Below, one piece after another: positions 22,494-31,187 of a stretch of DNA of 55,071 bases. Positions within the stretch are counted from its first letter, which is position 1. Each line of letters starts with the position of its first letter. The stretch spans positions 1 to 55,071 of the forward strand of contig JACOWL010000009.1 of assembly GCA_016176815.1 (NCBI GenBank). Reading direction: 5' to 3'. The DNA comes from Candidatus Pacearchaeota archaeon (GTDB lineage Archaea > Nanobdellota > Nanobdellia > Pacearchaeales > GW2011-AR1). The notes below the pieces were generated by a model that was not told the origin of the DNA, made no database searches, and worked only from the letters and a program-made list of their open reading frames with translations. A program made the position numbers and the translations under genes.

Positions 22494-22976
22494 CTAAATA
22501 TTTCTCGCAATCACAAAACTAACTAACCCTAAAACAAAAAGCCCTGCTCCGATAATACCAGAAGAATTTGGCGTTGCTGTAAGAATCGCATTTCCCGTTA
22601 TATTATTTGAAAGAAAAAACGCGCTTGCTAAAACAGAAGCGATTGAAATTATTGAGAGAGAGCTTTCTAAGCCTTTATGTTTGATATATTTTTTGAGAAT
22701 TGGATTTTTTTCTATTTCTTCGTAGGAAAATGTTTTTTTGATTGGATTTTTATAATCTCCTTTAAGAAAATGGGTTTCAGTTAGATATAATTCAAAAGAT
22801 ATTCCTTTTTTCTCTTTTTTAGTATCTAACTTTCCATAAGCAACATCAGTATACTTATCCATTATGTGAGAAAAAACATTTTTATAAAATTCTTTGGATT
22901 TTTCGAGAGCAAAAATTAACTCATCTAACTCATCTCCCTCAATCTTTTTCTTAAACAATCTCTTTATCCGGTTCAT
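22494..22976 (-). CDS. Two-helix membrane protein with NITGNAI motif
   Basis: A 160-residue protein with a charged cytoplasmic-type N-terminal domain (about 1-105) and two C-terminal membrane helices (SIISIASVLASAFFL and GIIGAGLFVLGLVSFVI). The loop between them holds NNITGNAI. That sequence after a membrane helix is, from memory, very common in predicted membrane proteins of Pacearchaeota/Woesearchaeota and is my main taxonomic hint. Function unknown. Convergent with rpoD. Confidence 0.65.
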   Translation of the reverse strand: MNRIKRLFKKKIEGDELDELIFALEKSKEFYKNVFSHIMDKYTDVAYGKLDTKKEKKGISFELYLTETHFLKGDYKNPIKKTFSYEEIEKNPILKKYIKHKGLESSLSIISIASVLASAFFLSNNITGNAILTATPNSSGIIGAGLFVLGLVSFVIARNI

Positions 22977-23037
22977 ATTCTCTTAATAAAAAATAACTAT
23001 TTAATCTTTTTGTTTTTATGAATTCAGAATCAAAAAG

Positions 23038-23072
23038 TTTATATATCTCATAAATGAGATAATATTATCTCA
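23038..23072 (+). promoter_or_regulatory. Operator-promoter of the MNT/HEPN pair
   Basis: TATA-like TTTATATA (about 23038-23045) overlaps a perfect inverted repeat, ATCTCAT-AA-ATGAGAT (23045-23060). A further half-site, TATCTCA (23066-23072), ends two bases before the ATG at 23075. Three half-sites over the transcription start fit autorepression by the encoded winged-HTH protein. Confidence 0.65.
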
Positions 23073-23074
23073 AA

Positions 23075-23686
23075 ATGGAAATACTTGCAAAAAATGAGCT
23101 AAAAATATTGAAGTTATATAAAAAAAATATTTTTCTAAAAATTAGTATAAGAGAAATAATGAGAAAAATTAACAGCAAATCTTATCAGAGAGTTTATGAA
23201 GCGGTTGATAAACTAAATAAAAAAAATATTTTGGGTTTGGAAAAAATTGGAAATACTAATTTAATAAGTTTGAAATTATCAAGGGAATCTATTTTACTTT
23301 TAAGTTTTTTAGATGAAAAAGAAGCGGATAAAATTCCCAATTACTCAAATATTATAAATATTAAAGAGATTTCAGATTTCCTCATCGTAGTAACCGGGAG
23401 CTATGCTAAAGGAAATTTTAATAAAAAGTCAGATATGGATTTAGTCATAATTATTCCGGAAAAAGAAAATGTTGTTTCTGTTCAGAAATTAGTTGAAAAT
23501 ATGACTATGCTTTTTGTCCCCCAAATTCATTTATATGTTTTAAGAAAAAAAGACTTTTTAGAAATGCTTAGAAGCAAAGAAGGGAATTACGGAAAAGAAA
23601 TTGTAAAAAATAAGATAATCTTAAAAAATGCGCAAATGTTTTATGAATTAGTCAAGGAGGCAATAGAAAATGGATATAATGGTTAA
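23075..23686 (+). CDS. Winged-HTH plus minimal nucleotidyltransferase (MNT)
   Basis: A 203-residue protein. The N-terminal part (ISIREIMRKINSKSYQRVYEAV, then a wing KKNILGLEKIGN) is a winged HTH. The rest is a nucleotidyltransferase of the MNT/Pol-beta fold with VTGSYAKGNFNKKSDMDLVI (about 109-128), that is GS...G...SDMD with both metal-binding aspartates. Partner of the following HEPN gene, which overlaps by 17 bp. In characterised MNT/HEPN pairs the MNT antitoxin AMPylates the HEPN toxin. Here the antitoxin also seems able to bind its own operator. Confidence 0.82.
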   Translation: MEILAKNELKILKLYKKNIFLKISIREIMRKINSKSYQRVYEAVDKLNKKNILGLEKIGNTNLISLKLSRESILLLSFLDEKEADKIPNYSNIINIKEISDFLIVVTGSYAKGNFNKKSDMDLVIIIPEKENVVSVQKLVENMTMLFVPQIHLYVLRKKDFLEMLRSKEGNYGKEIVKNKIILKNAQMFYELVKEAIENGYNG

Positions 23687-24164
23687 AGGTTATCTTGACA
23701 GAGCAGAAAATGAACTTGTTTTAGCTAATGCTAATTTTTCGCTTTCAACAAATGATGAAATAAAAGTTAAATTAGGGATTAGTCCGAATAAAACCTTTTT
23801 TAATAACGTCATATCTGAGAGCTATTATGCAATATTCTATTCTGCAAAAGCATTTCTTTTATCCTTGGGAATCAAAACAAAAACTCCAAAAGAACATAAA
23901 AAAACATATGAAGAGTTTAAGAAAATAATTGAATCTAAAAATTTAGATAAGCAGTTGGCTGAAATTTACGAGGAAGAATCAAGCAAAGCAGAAACTCTTT
24001 TAAAAATATTTTTTGATGAGAAAAGAAACAGGGGAAGATTCACTTACAATATCAATGCAAATGCAAACAAACCATTTGCAGAAACCTCAATAAAAAATGC
24101 AAGATTCTTTACATCTGCAATTAAATATTTGATAGAAAATAAACAAAAACAAAACAAGGATTAG
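23670..24164 (+). CDS. HEPN-domain protein
   Basis: A 164-residue helical HEPN protein: YLDRAENELVLANANFSL, ESYYAIFYSAKAFLLSLGI, and a C-terminal AETSIKNARFFTSAIKYLIE helix. The common RNase motif R-x4-6-H is not evident, so it may be catalytically inactive or of a different subgroup; FDEKRNRGRFTYNI resembles the conserved R-GR-Y block of this MNT-linked type. GGAGG lies 9 bases before ATG 23670; a second ATG three codons later is possible. Forms an operon with the MNT gene. Confidence 0.8.
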   Translation: MDIMVKGYLDRAENELVLANANFSLSTNDEIKVKLGISPNKTFFNNVISESYYAIFYSAKAFLLSLGIKTKTPKEHKKTYEEFKKIIESKNLDKQLAEIYEEESSKAETLLKIFFDEKRNRGRFTYNINANANKPFAETSIKNARFFTSAIKYLIENKQKQNKD

Positions 24165-24264
24165 CCAAAAGATAGAATTTGATTATTCAAGAATAACTAT
24201 TTAATCTTTTTTGTTTTCCATAAACAACAAATAATTTTAAAAGCATTCTTTATTATCTCTTTTA

Positions 24265-25060
24265 ATGGAATCAGAACAGAACACAAATATTCAGAATAAA
24301 AATTGGCATGATAAATATTACAAAATTTTATTAATAATTCCCGCAATTTTAATTCTTTTTAGAGGTTCTTGAATTAAAGCAAGGATTGCAGGATAAATTG
24401 CGGGATGTAAATGTTCGGGAAGTTTATGATTTAATTACTAAAGAACAAAAAGCGGTAATTATTGAAACAACTTCCGGCGCTGATGAAACAAAAAAAGTTT
24501 TAGAAGATTATTTAAAATATGAATTAACCGACGAGAACAGCAGTTTTGAATTTACCGGCTCAAGTTTAAGCCAGGGGTTCTATAAACAATTATTAATTGC
24601 AATTTTAGTCGCGTTTGTTGCTATGGGGCTCGTTATTTTTATAATTTTTAGGACATTTGTGCCGTCTGTTGCTGTAATAGCTGCTGCTTTTGCGGATATT
24701 TTAATGACTTTAGTTGCAGTTAATCTTCTTGGCATTGAAGTTTCAACTGCAGGCATCGTCGCCTTTTTAATGTTAATTGGATATTCGGTAGATACGGATA
24801 TTTTGCTGACATCAAGAGTTTTAAAACGCGAAGGTGATTCACTAAACAAAAAAATTTTTGATTCTTTTAAAACAGGAATGACAATGACTCTCACAGCTTT
24901 ATTCTCGGTGTTAGTGGCGTTGTTTATTGTGAAATCATTTTCAAGCGTCCTTGCCCAAATTTTTACTATCCTGGCAATTGGTTTAACATTTGATATATTT
25001 AACACCTGGGTTACAAATGTTTCAATAATTAAATGGTATATGAAAAGCAAACATGGCTAA
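24265..25060 (+). pseudogene. secF: SecF, broken by an internal deletion
   Basis: SecF partners SecD in protein export. The first frame (ATG 24265) reads KNWHDKYYKILLIIPAILIL, the start of the first membrane helix, then runs out at TGA 24370-24372. The rest is in another frame from about 24358 (LEVLELKQGLQDKLRDVNVR) to 25060. It holds the expected membrane part: FIIFRTFVPSVAVIAAAFAD, VAFLMLIGYSVDTDILLTSR and FDIFNTWVTNVSIIKWY. About 40-50 residues with the end of helix 1 and the first external segment are missing, with a frame change. Translation from a TTG at 24386 would give a protein without helix 1. Overlaps secD by 8 bp. Confidence 0.82.
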
Positions 25061-26576
25061 ATTAACTTTCAGAATCTGGGTTTTAATAATTGTTTTAATA
25101 TTATCCTTGATTTCAATTTTTGGATTACCTCCTTCTTTTTTGGAAAAAGGAATTTTAATTACAAGTGTTGAACAAAATTCCAGCGCCTTTGAGCAGGGAT
25201 TAAGACAGGGGCAGATAATAACCGCAATAGACGGCAAATCAGTTGAAACTATTGATGATTTTTCAAAAATTATTCAGGAAAAATATCCTTCTGATTTAGA
25301 TATTAAAACAATTATCCAGACAAAAGATTCTGAAATAATTTTCTTTTCCAAACAAGTTCCGGAAATAACCTTTTCAAATATTCCAAAAACTAAGCTTAAG
25401 GCGGGGTTGGATATTTCCGGAGGAGCAAGAGCATTAGTTCAGGCTAAGGATAAAGAACTTTCAACAGAAGAAGTAAACGACTTGGTCGCGATTACAAAAA
25501 ATCGTTTTGATGTTTATGGAATTTCAGCTATAGAAGTAAGACCCGTTTCAGATTTAGCCGGAAATCATTTTATGCTTATTGAGATTCCGGGCGCGACTCA
25601 AAAAGGCCTAAAACAATTAATTGAACAGCAGGGAAAATTTGAAGCAAAAATTGGAAATGAAACTGTCTTTATCGGCGGAGAAAGAGATGTGGCATCTGTC
25701 TGCAGAAATGATGCAACCTGCGCGGCAATAACTGCCTGCAGCGATGCCAATGGCGGAAGCGTCTGCAATTTTCAATTTTCAGTTTATTTAAGCAATGTTG
25801 CAGCAGAAAAACATGCAGAGATTACAAAAAAATTAGGAATAAATGAATCAGTTCCCGAGTATCTTTCCAAACCTCTTGACCTTTACGTCGACGATAAACT
25901 TGTTGACACACTATTAATCAGCAAAGACCTTCAGGGGCGCGTTACAACGCAAATTTCTATTTCAGGGTCAGGAATTGGAGCGACGCAGGAAGAGGCATAT
26001 GCTGCAGCAGAAGAAAATATGAATAAATTGCAGACCATTTTAATAACTGGAAGCTTGCCATATAAATTAGAAATTGTTAAATTAGATACAATCTCGCCTA
26101 TTTTAGGAAAACAATTTATAAAAATTATTCTGCTGGCGGGATTGGGCGCTTTGCTTGCAGTTGCGATTGTAATTTTTATCAGATATAGAAAATTCAAAGA
26201 ATCAATGGCGCTGTTATTGACGAGCTTTTCAGAGATCATAATTATTTTAGGAATCGCATCAATGATTGATTGGAATTTAGATTTGCTGAGCATTGCAGGA
26301 ATCTTGGCAACAGTCGGAACCGGAATTGACCAGCAAATTATTATTTTAGACGAGTCAAGAATAAAAGTTGTTTTAAGCGTAAAAGAAAAATTAAAGAGGG
26401 CTTTTACAATTATTTTAAGCGCTTATTTTACAGCGCTGGTTTCTTTGCTTCCGCTTTTATGGGCGGGCGCAGGATTGTTAAAAGGTTTCGCAATAACGAC
26501 AATAATCGGAATTACAATTGGAATTTTAATAACAAGGCCGGCTTTTACAGATATTGTCAAAAAGATTGAAGAATAA
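25053..26576 (+). CDS. secD: SecD, protein-export membrane subunit, with PDZ-like domain
   Basis: A 507-residue SecD with six membrane segments: one N-terminal (WVLIIVLILSLISIF) and five C-terminal. After helix 1 comes a PDZ-like stretch (SSAFEQGLRQGQIITAIDGK, about 44-63). The GLDISGGARALVQ motif (about 118-130) is the family signature. Extracytoplasmic loops contain several cysteines (ASVCRNDATCAAITACS, then GGSVCNF) that may form disulfides. The C-terminal ATVGTGIDQQIIILDESRI block corresponds to helix 4. Together with SecF it assists late steps of Sec export. Confidence 0.92.
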   Translation: MAKLTFRIWVLIIVLILSLISIFGLPPSFLEKGILITSVEQNSSAFEQGLRQGQIITAIDGKSVETIDDFSKIIQEKYPSDLDIKTIIQTKDSEIIFFSKQVPEITFSNIPKTKLKAGLDISGGARALVQAKDKELSTEEVNDLVAITKNRFDVYGISAIEVRPVSDLAGNHFMLIEIPGATQKGLKQLIEQQGKFEAKIGNETVFIGGERDVASVCRNDATCAAITACSDANGGSVCNFQFSVYLSNVAAEKHAEITKKLGINESVPEYLSKPLDLYVDDKLVDTLLISKDLQGRVTTQISISGSGIGATQEEAYAAAEENMNKLQTILITGSLPYKLEIVKLDTISPILGKQFIKIILLAGLGALLAVAIVIFIRYRKFKESMALLLTSFSEIIIILGIASMIDWNLDLLSIAGILATVGTGIDQQIIILDESRIKVVLSVKEKLKRAFTIILSAYFTALVSLLPLLWAGAGLLKGFAITTIIGITIGILITRPAFTDIVKKIEE

Positions 26577-26622
26577 TTTCAATTGCAATAATCTTTAAAA
26601 AAGAATTGTCTATTTCTTTATT

Positions 26623-27465
26623 ATGAAAATAGGTATAATTGGAATGGGTTTTGTTGGAGGAACGACCGCAAAAGTTTTAGAAAAAGTTCATGAAATTTTT
26701 CCTTATGATAAATACAAAAAACCATATACAAATCCTTCAATTTTAAAAAAATCTGAAGCCGTTTTCATTTCTGTCCCAACTCCAATGAAGCCGAGCGGAG
26801 AAATTGATTATTCTTCAATTAATAATTCTTTAGAGACTCTTTTAGAGAATACTTCTGAGCCAAGACCTTTAGTCGTCATAAGATCAACAGCAGTTTCAGG
26901 AACAACAGATAAGTTGGAGAAAAAATATCCATTTAATTTTGTATTCAATCCGGAATTTTTAAGAGAAAAACATGCGTTAGAAGATATGAAAAATACGGAT
27001 AGAATCATCATTGGAGCAAACAGGAAAAAAGACTGCAAAAAAGTAGAAGAAATTTATAGGCCTCTTTTTCCAAAAGCGAAATATATTTTTGTCGATAGAA
27101 AAACTGCAGAAATGATAAAATATGCTTCAAACGTTATGCTTGCCGGGCAAGTTGCTTTAGCGAATGAAATTTATCAGATTTGCAAATCTTCCGGGATAGA
27201 TTACAATAAAATAAAGGAAACTATTTTATTAGATAAGAGAATTGCCAGAAATATTGATGTTCCTGGTCCGGACGGAGAGTTTGGTTTTGGAGGAAAATGT
27301 TTTCCAAAAGATCTTAATGCTCTTATTTATCTGTCAAGAGAAAAAATGTATCGGCCTTATTTACTTGAGGAGATTTGGAGATTGAATGAAAAAATAAGAA
27401 AAAATAAAGACTGGTTGGAAATTCCGGGAGCAACATCAAGGAATAATAATTTTAAGAAGAAATGA
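26623..27465 (+). CDS. UDP-glucose/GDP-mannose dehydrogenase family protein
   Basis: A 280-residue NAD-dependent sugar-nucleotide dehydrogenase. Rossmann motif GIIGMGFVGGTTA (4-16), central FVFNPEFLREKHAL, and the catalytic cysteine in FGFGGKCFPKDLNALI (about 223-238). It contains the N-terminal and central domains; the UDP-binding C-terminal domain of the usual 400-440-residue enzyme is missing and the chain ends in a basic tail. It would oxidise a UDP- or GDP-hexose to the uronic acid. First gene of the glycan region, overlapping the next by 4 bp. Confidence 0.85.
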   Translation: MKIGIIGMGFVGGTTAKVLEKVHEIFPYDKYKKPYTNPSILKKSEAVFISVPTPMKPSGEIDYSSINNSLETLLENTSEPRPLVVIRSTAVSGTTDKLEKKYPFNFVFNPEFLREKHALEDMKNTDRIIIGANRKKDCKKVEEIYRPLFPKAKYIFVDRKTAEMIKYASNVMLAGQVALANEIYQICKSSGIDYNKIKETILLDKRIARNIDVPGPDGEFGFGGKCFPKDLNALIYLSREKMYRPYLLEEIWRLNEKIRKNKDWLEIPGATSRNNNFKKK

Positions 27466-27986
27466 AAATTGGCATAGATATAGATGGAGTAATTAGGAAT
27501 TGGGCCGGTAAACTTTCTGAAATATATTTTAGGGAAAATCCCGTACATAAACAAATTAGAAATGATACTTATGATGTTGGTTGTTGGTTTCCAATAGGAA
27601 AAGAAATTTATAAATTTGGTTTTGAGGTTCATGCAGAAGAAATTTATACTGAAGCGCAAGTATATCCTGAAGCAAAAGAATTTTTAAAAAAATTACATAA
27701 AGATGATGAATTGGTTTTTGTAACCCATCAGCCAAATAAAAATTTAGAATACTTGACAATTAAATGGATAAATAAAAATGAGTTACCTCACGATTGTATT
27801 CTATTCACAAAAGATAAATCAAAATTTAAAGGCGATTATTTACTTGACGACTATACTAAAAATTTACAGAGAATATCTATGGTGAGAAATAGCATTCCAA
27901 TTTGTTTTAACCAGCCTTGGAATCAAGATTGGAATGGTCAAAGAGTAAATTCTTATGATAAATTTTTGGAGATAATAAATAAATAA
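27462..27986 (+). CDS. HAD-type 5'-nucleotidase-like phosphatase
   Basis: A 174-residue HAD protein with motif I IGIDIDGVIRNW (3-14), motif II FVTHQPNKN (about 86-94) and motif IV GDYLLDDYTKNL. It resembles the small 5'(3')-deoxyribonucleotidase-like group. In this setting a sugar-phosphate or nucleotide-sugar substrate is possible. Co-transcribed with the sugar dehydrogenase. Confidence 0.75.
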   Translation: MKIGIDIDGVIRNWAGKLSEIYFRENPVHKQIRNDTYDVGCWFPIGKEIYKFGFEVHAEEIYTEAQVYPEAKEFLKKLHKDDELVFVTHQPNKNLEYLTIKWINKNELPHDCILFTKDKSKFKGDYLLDDYTKNLQRISMVRNSIPICFNQPWNQDWNGQRVNSYDKFLEIINK

Positions 27987-27987
27987 A

Positions 27988-28446
27988 ATGCTTCCAAAAT
28001 ATCATCTTGTTTTAGGATTTTTGTTTTCATTAGTTTTATTTATATTTTTTCCTTTTATTAGTCTGTTGGGATTTTTAATAATCTTTGCGTCTTCAGTTTT
28101 AATTGATGTTGACCACTATTTGTATTATGTTTTTAAAAATAAAATTTTCAGCATTAACAAAGCATATAATTCTTTTTTTGAACAGAGAAAAAAATTACTT
28201 GCAAAAAGTTTGGAAGAAAAAAGAACAAAAATTGCAAATCCTTTAATGTACCTTTTTCATGGAATAGAAGTTTTATTAATTATTTTTATTCTTGGAATTT
28301 TCGTAAATAAAATCTTTTTATTTATTTTTATTGGATTTAGTTTTCATTTATTTTTGGATATAGTTGAACAGATTTATTATGGGTTTAGAATTGCTAAAGT
28401 TTCTTTAATTTTTGATTTTGTTAAAAAAATTAATGAAAAATTTTAA
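27988..28446 (+). CDS. Membrane protein of the YdjM/DUF457 metal-dependent hydrolase type
   Basis: A 152-residue protein with several membrane helices. Conserved polar residues fit the YdjM-like family: VLIDVDHYLYY (near residue 36), LFHGIEVL (near 89) and FHLFLDIVEQIYYG (near 118). The DxDH and HG/HLFLD residues probably bind metal. Substrate unknown. Starts 1 bp after the preceding gene. Confidence 0.7.
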   Translation: MLPKYHLVLGFLFSLVLFIFFPFISLLGFLIIFASSVLIDVDHYLYYVFKNKIFSINKAYNSFFEQRKKLLAKSLEEKRTKIANPLMYLFHGIEVLLIIFILGIFVNKIFLFIFIGFSFHLFLDIVEQIYYGFRIAKVSLIFDFVKKINEKF

Positions 28447-28494
28447 TTTTTCTTTAGTGTATGATTTTATAAAGTTAAGAACTTAATTCTTTTT

Positions 28495-29838
28495 ATGTTA
28501 AAAAAAGGAAGAGTGTTTATTAAAGAAGAAGAAAAAGACATAAAAAATATTTATAGAAGATTTTGGAAAAGAGATTTTTCCGGAAATACTGGTCAGGCAA
28601 TTAAAAATAGTACATATAGTTTTTCAACAACTCTTGTTCAAAAAATAGGCGCAATAATATTTACAATAATAATTGCGAGATTATTAATGCCGGAACTTTT
28701 TGGATTATACTCTCTTGCTCTTACAACCATAGGGATTTTTGCAGTTATTTCGGATTTGGGAATTAGTTCAACTTTAATTAGATTTCTTTCAAAAGAACTT
28801 GCTAAAAAGAAACCAAATACTCGAGGTTATTACAATTATTTATTAAAGATAAAATTTCTCTTAACTTTATTTGCTTCTTTAATTTTAATTTTATCATCCT
28901 ATTGGATAGCAAATCTCTATTATAATAAGCCAATTTTTTATGCTCTTTTAGCTGGAGGGCTATATCTTTTCATAACGAGTTTTTTGGGTTTTTTTGGATC
29001 AATTTACCAATCATTTAATAATTTTAAAAAATCTTTAGTAATGGAATCTATTTTTCAAGTATCAAGATTAATCATTATTCCTTTAATTATAGTTTTTTCT
29101 TTAAAATTTTCTGATAATATATTATTGTTAAATATTATTTTAGGACTTTCTTTTTGTTATTTGATTGCTTTAATCTTTTTATTTATTAAAAAGCCAATTT
29201 TATTGGGAAAAGAATTAGATAAAAAACAAAAAAAACAAATAAATAAATTTATATTGCCTTTAACTGCAACTGCTATTTCTGGAGCTTTTTTTATAAGTAT
29301 TGATAAAATTATACTTGGTCATTTTGTTAGCGCAGAATTTATCGGTTATTATGCTGCCGCTTTTTCTTTAATAGGGGCCGTAATGGGTTTTTTAAGTTTT
29401 TCAGGAGCTTTATTTCCTATTTTTTCTAGATTAAGGGGGAAAAAATTAGAAAGAGGTTTTAGAAAATCTATTCAAATGATTTTACCGGCTTCTTTTATTA
29501 TAATTTTAATAACTCTTATTTTTTCGCCGTTAATAATTAAAATTATTTATGGCGCGCAGTATTCTTTATCTATTAATCTTTTAAGAGTATTATCTATATT
29601 GATAATTTCGGAACCTATAGCCGCAGTTTATTCAAATTATTATATTTCAATAGGAAAAACTGGAAAAATGGTAAAATTATTAATTTCAACAGCTATATTG
29701 AATATAATCTTAAATTATATTTTAATTGTTGCATTGTTGCCAATGGGAAATTTAGCTGCAGTTTTTGGAGCAATTATTGCAACATTAATTAGCAGATATC
29801 TTTTTTTATTTGGACTTATTATTTTTAGAAGAAAATAA
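28495..29838 (+). CDS. Polysaccharide flippase, Wzx/RfbX type
   Basis: A 447-residue multi-helix transporter of the MOP superfamily. N-terminal FSTTLVQKIGAIIFTIIIAR and LFGLYSLALTTIGIFAVISD are typical of polysaccharide exporters, with about 12 hydrophobic segments in all. A cytoplasmic N-terminal leader of about 35 charged residues precedes helix 1. It would flip lipid-linked glycan to the outer face of the membrane. Convergent with the TPP enzyme pair. Confidence 0.9.
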   Translation: MLKKGRVFIKEEEKDIKNIYRRFWKRDFSGNTGQAIKNSTYSFSTTLVQKIGAIIFTIIIARLLMPELFGLYSLALTTIGIFAVISDLGISSTLIRFLSKELAKKKPNTRGYYNYLLKIKFLLTLFASLILILSSYWIANLYYNKPIFYALLAGGLYLFITSFLGFFGSIYQSFNNFKKSLVMESIFQVSRLIIIPLIIVFSLKFSDNILLLNIILGLSFCYLIALIFLFIKKPILLGKELDKKQKKQINKFILPLTATAISGAFFISIDKIILGHFVSAEFIGYYAAAFSLIGAVMGFLSFSGALFPIFSRLRGKKLERGFRKSIQMILPASFIIILITLIFSPLIIKIIYGAQYSLSINLLRVLSILIISEPIAAVYSNYYISIGKTGKMVKLLISTAILNIILNYILIVALLPMGNLAAVFGAIIATLISRYLFLFGLIIFRRK

Positions 29839-29839
29839 T

Positions 29840-30364
29840 TTATTCGCAATCATATAATTCTCTTTTTTCTATGATTAAAACAGGATTTTCAAATTTTTTT
29901 ACTTCATTATAACATTCTAAAATTTGTTTTGAATTTAATGGCTCATAAACTGGAAAACTAACAATTTTTTTGAAGATTTCTGTATAATTTTGAGTGTGTT
30001 GTACTCCTGGCATTAATGGTTTTTTTGAACCAATGGTAGCCCTAATAATTACAGGAGTTTTAAATTGTCCATAAGACATTTTTTCAATTTTGTCTAAATG
30101 ATTAACAATAGCATCTAAGCTATTAAGCATAAAATCATGTCTTTCAAAGAAAACTAGGGGTTTATATCCTTCTAAGGAAATTCCAATTGCTAAACCAATC
30201 ATTAAATTTTCTGCTACGGGAGTCTCAATGCATTTCTCTTTCGGGATATCGCTTAAAGTGCCATAAGCTCTTGAGCCATAATTTATATTATACCCTAAAA
30301 ATCTTACTTTGTCCAACTTTGCAAGTTCTTCCATAGATTTTTTTATCGCATCTTTGTATTTCAT
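29840..30364 (-). CDS. TPP-dependent dehydrogenase E1 beta-like subunit, short
   Basis: A 174-residue protein equal to the pyrimidine-binding half of E1-beta/transketolase-like enzymes: CIETPVAENLMIGLAIGISLEG (with the conserved Glu near 47 of this protein), FFERHDFMLNSLDAIVNHLDK, and PVIIRATIGSKK. The C-terminal transketolase domain is missing apart from a short LNSKQILECYNEVKK segment. It follows the alpha-like subunit by 24 bp and would form a TPP enzyme with it. The reaction in glycan synthesis is unknown. Confidence 0.75.
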   Translation of the reverse strand: MKYKDAIKKSMEELAKLDKVRFLGYNINYGSRAYGTLSDIPKEKCIETPVAENLMIGLAIGISLEGYKPLVFFERHDFMLNSLDAIVNHLDKIEKMSYGQFKTPVIIRATIGSKKPLMPGVQHTQNYTEIFKKIVSFPVYEPLNSKQILECYNEVKKFENPVLIIEKRELYDCE

Positions 30365-30388
30365 GGTGTTAATTATTTATTTTTAATT

Positions 30389-31012
30389 TTAAAATGAATT
30401 TTTAATTTCAGTTCCCGAAAAATTTACAAATTTTTCTGTTCCTACATGCAGGGAAGTTGATTTATACGAATATCTCTTAACGCATTTCGGCCATTCCATT
30501 TTTGATTTTCCATATCTATCTGATTTTGGAGTTTCAACAGATCTATCATTATCTTCAACTATAAATGTACAAGGCAAATCCCATCCATCAACATACCTCA
30601 CAGCTTCGTAAAAATGTCCCTCGTCTTCCACACCATCTCCTCCAAAACACCAAACTTTTCTTTTACTGCCTTGATTTTTTAAAGCATATGCAGTTCCTGC
30701 AGCAATGCAAGACACTCCAGCAACAATAGCCGAAGTAAAAAAATTAATTTCTTTGTCAAAAACATACATGCTATCCCCCCTCAAAATCATTTTTTCAAGT
30801 TTTTCAGGAGAGCCGCCTTTAAGCAAATAATGATAATGAGAACGGTGATTTGAAAAAACATAGTCTTCAGGATTAATCTTTTTAAAAATTTCAATTAAAG
30901 GCTCTTCATTTCCACCCGAAAAATGTACGGGATATGGAATTTTTGCGTCTTCCCATAATCTTTTTATTTTATTTTCAAATTCAATTAATTTTTCTTTTGT
31001 TATTTTTTCCAT
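30389..31012 (-). CDS. TPP-dependent dehydrogenase E1 alpha-like subunit
   Basis: A 207-residue protein, about two thirds of a normal E1-alpha. The TPP-binding motif is intact: WCFGGDGVEDEGHFYEAV through VEDND (GDG about 25 residues before the ND). SNHRSHYHYLLKGGSPEKL matches the HRGHGHALAKGG block of E1-alpha. No lipoyl-related genes are near, so a decarboxylase or ligase-like use on a sugar-derived keto acid or aldehyde is more likely than an oxidative complex; this is inference. Confidence 0.78.
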   Translation of the reverse strand: MEKITKEKLIEFENKIKRLWEDAKIPYPVHFSGGNEEPLIEIFKKINPEDYVFSNHRSHYHYLLKGGSPEKLEKMILRGDSMYVFDKEINFFTSAIVAGVSCIAAGTAYALKNQGSKRKVWCFGGDGVEDEGHFYEAVRYVDGWDLPCTFIVEDNDRSVETPKSDRYGKSKMEWPKCVKRYSYKSTSLHVGTEKFVNFSGTEIKNSF

Positions 31013-31137
31013 TTTATCTTATTTTAAGTACAAGTTTTTAAAGATTTAGCTTTTATAATCTTTATTTTCTCGGATGCATCCCCTAAATCTTTCTAAATCA
31101 TTTTTACAAAATTTCAGTATACTCGAACATATATTTT

Positions 31138-31187
31138 AAATTATCACAAGAAGATTTTTAAATCTCTTAATTTTTGTCGGTGATACA
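31138..31187 (+). promoter_or_regulatory. Conserved 50-bp promoter, copy 1
   Basis: The 50 bases before ATG 31188, containing AAATTATCACAAGA, TTTTTAAATCTCTTAA and TTTTTGTCGGTGATACA, recur with three mismatches before ATG 40580. TTTTTAAAT about 30 bp ahead of the ATG is the likely TATA box. The TGATACA next to the ATG is conserved too. Confidence 0.7.

Noticed and set aside
26623..27465. Sugar dehydrogenase as a truncated pseudogene
   Set aside because: It lacks the C-terminal domain but keeps the NAD motif and catalytic cysteine, has a clean start and a 4-bp overlap with the next gene, so it is treated as a functional short form.
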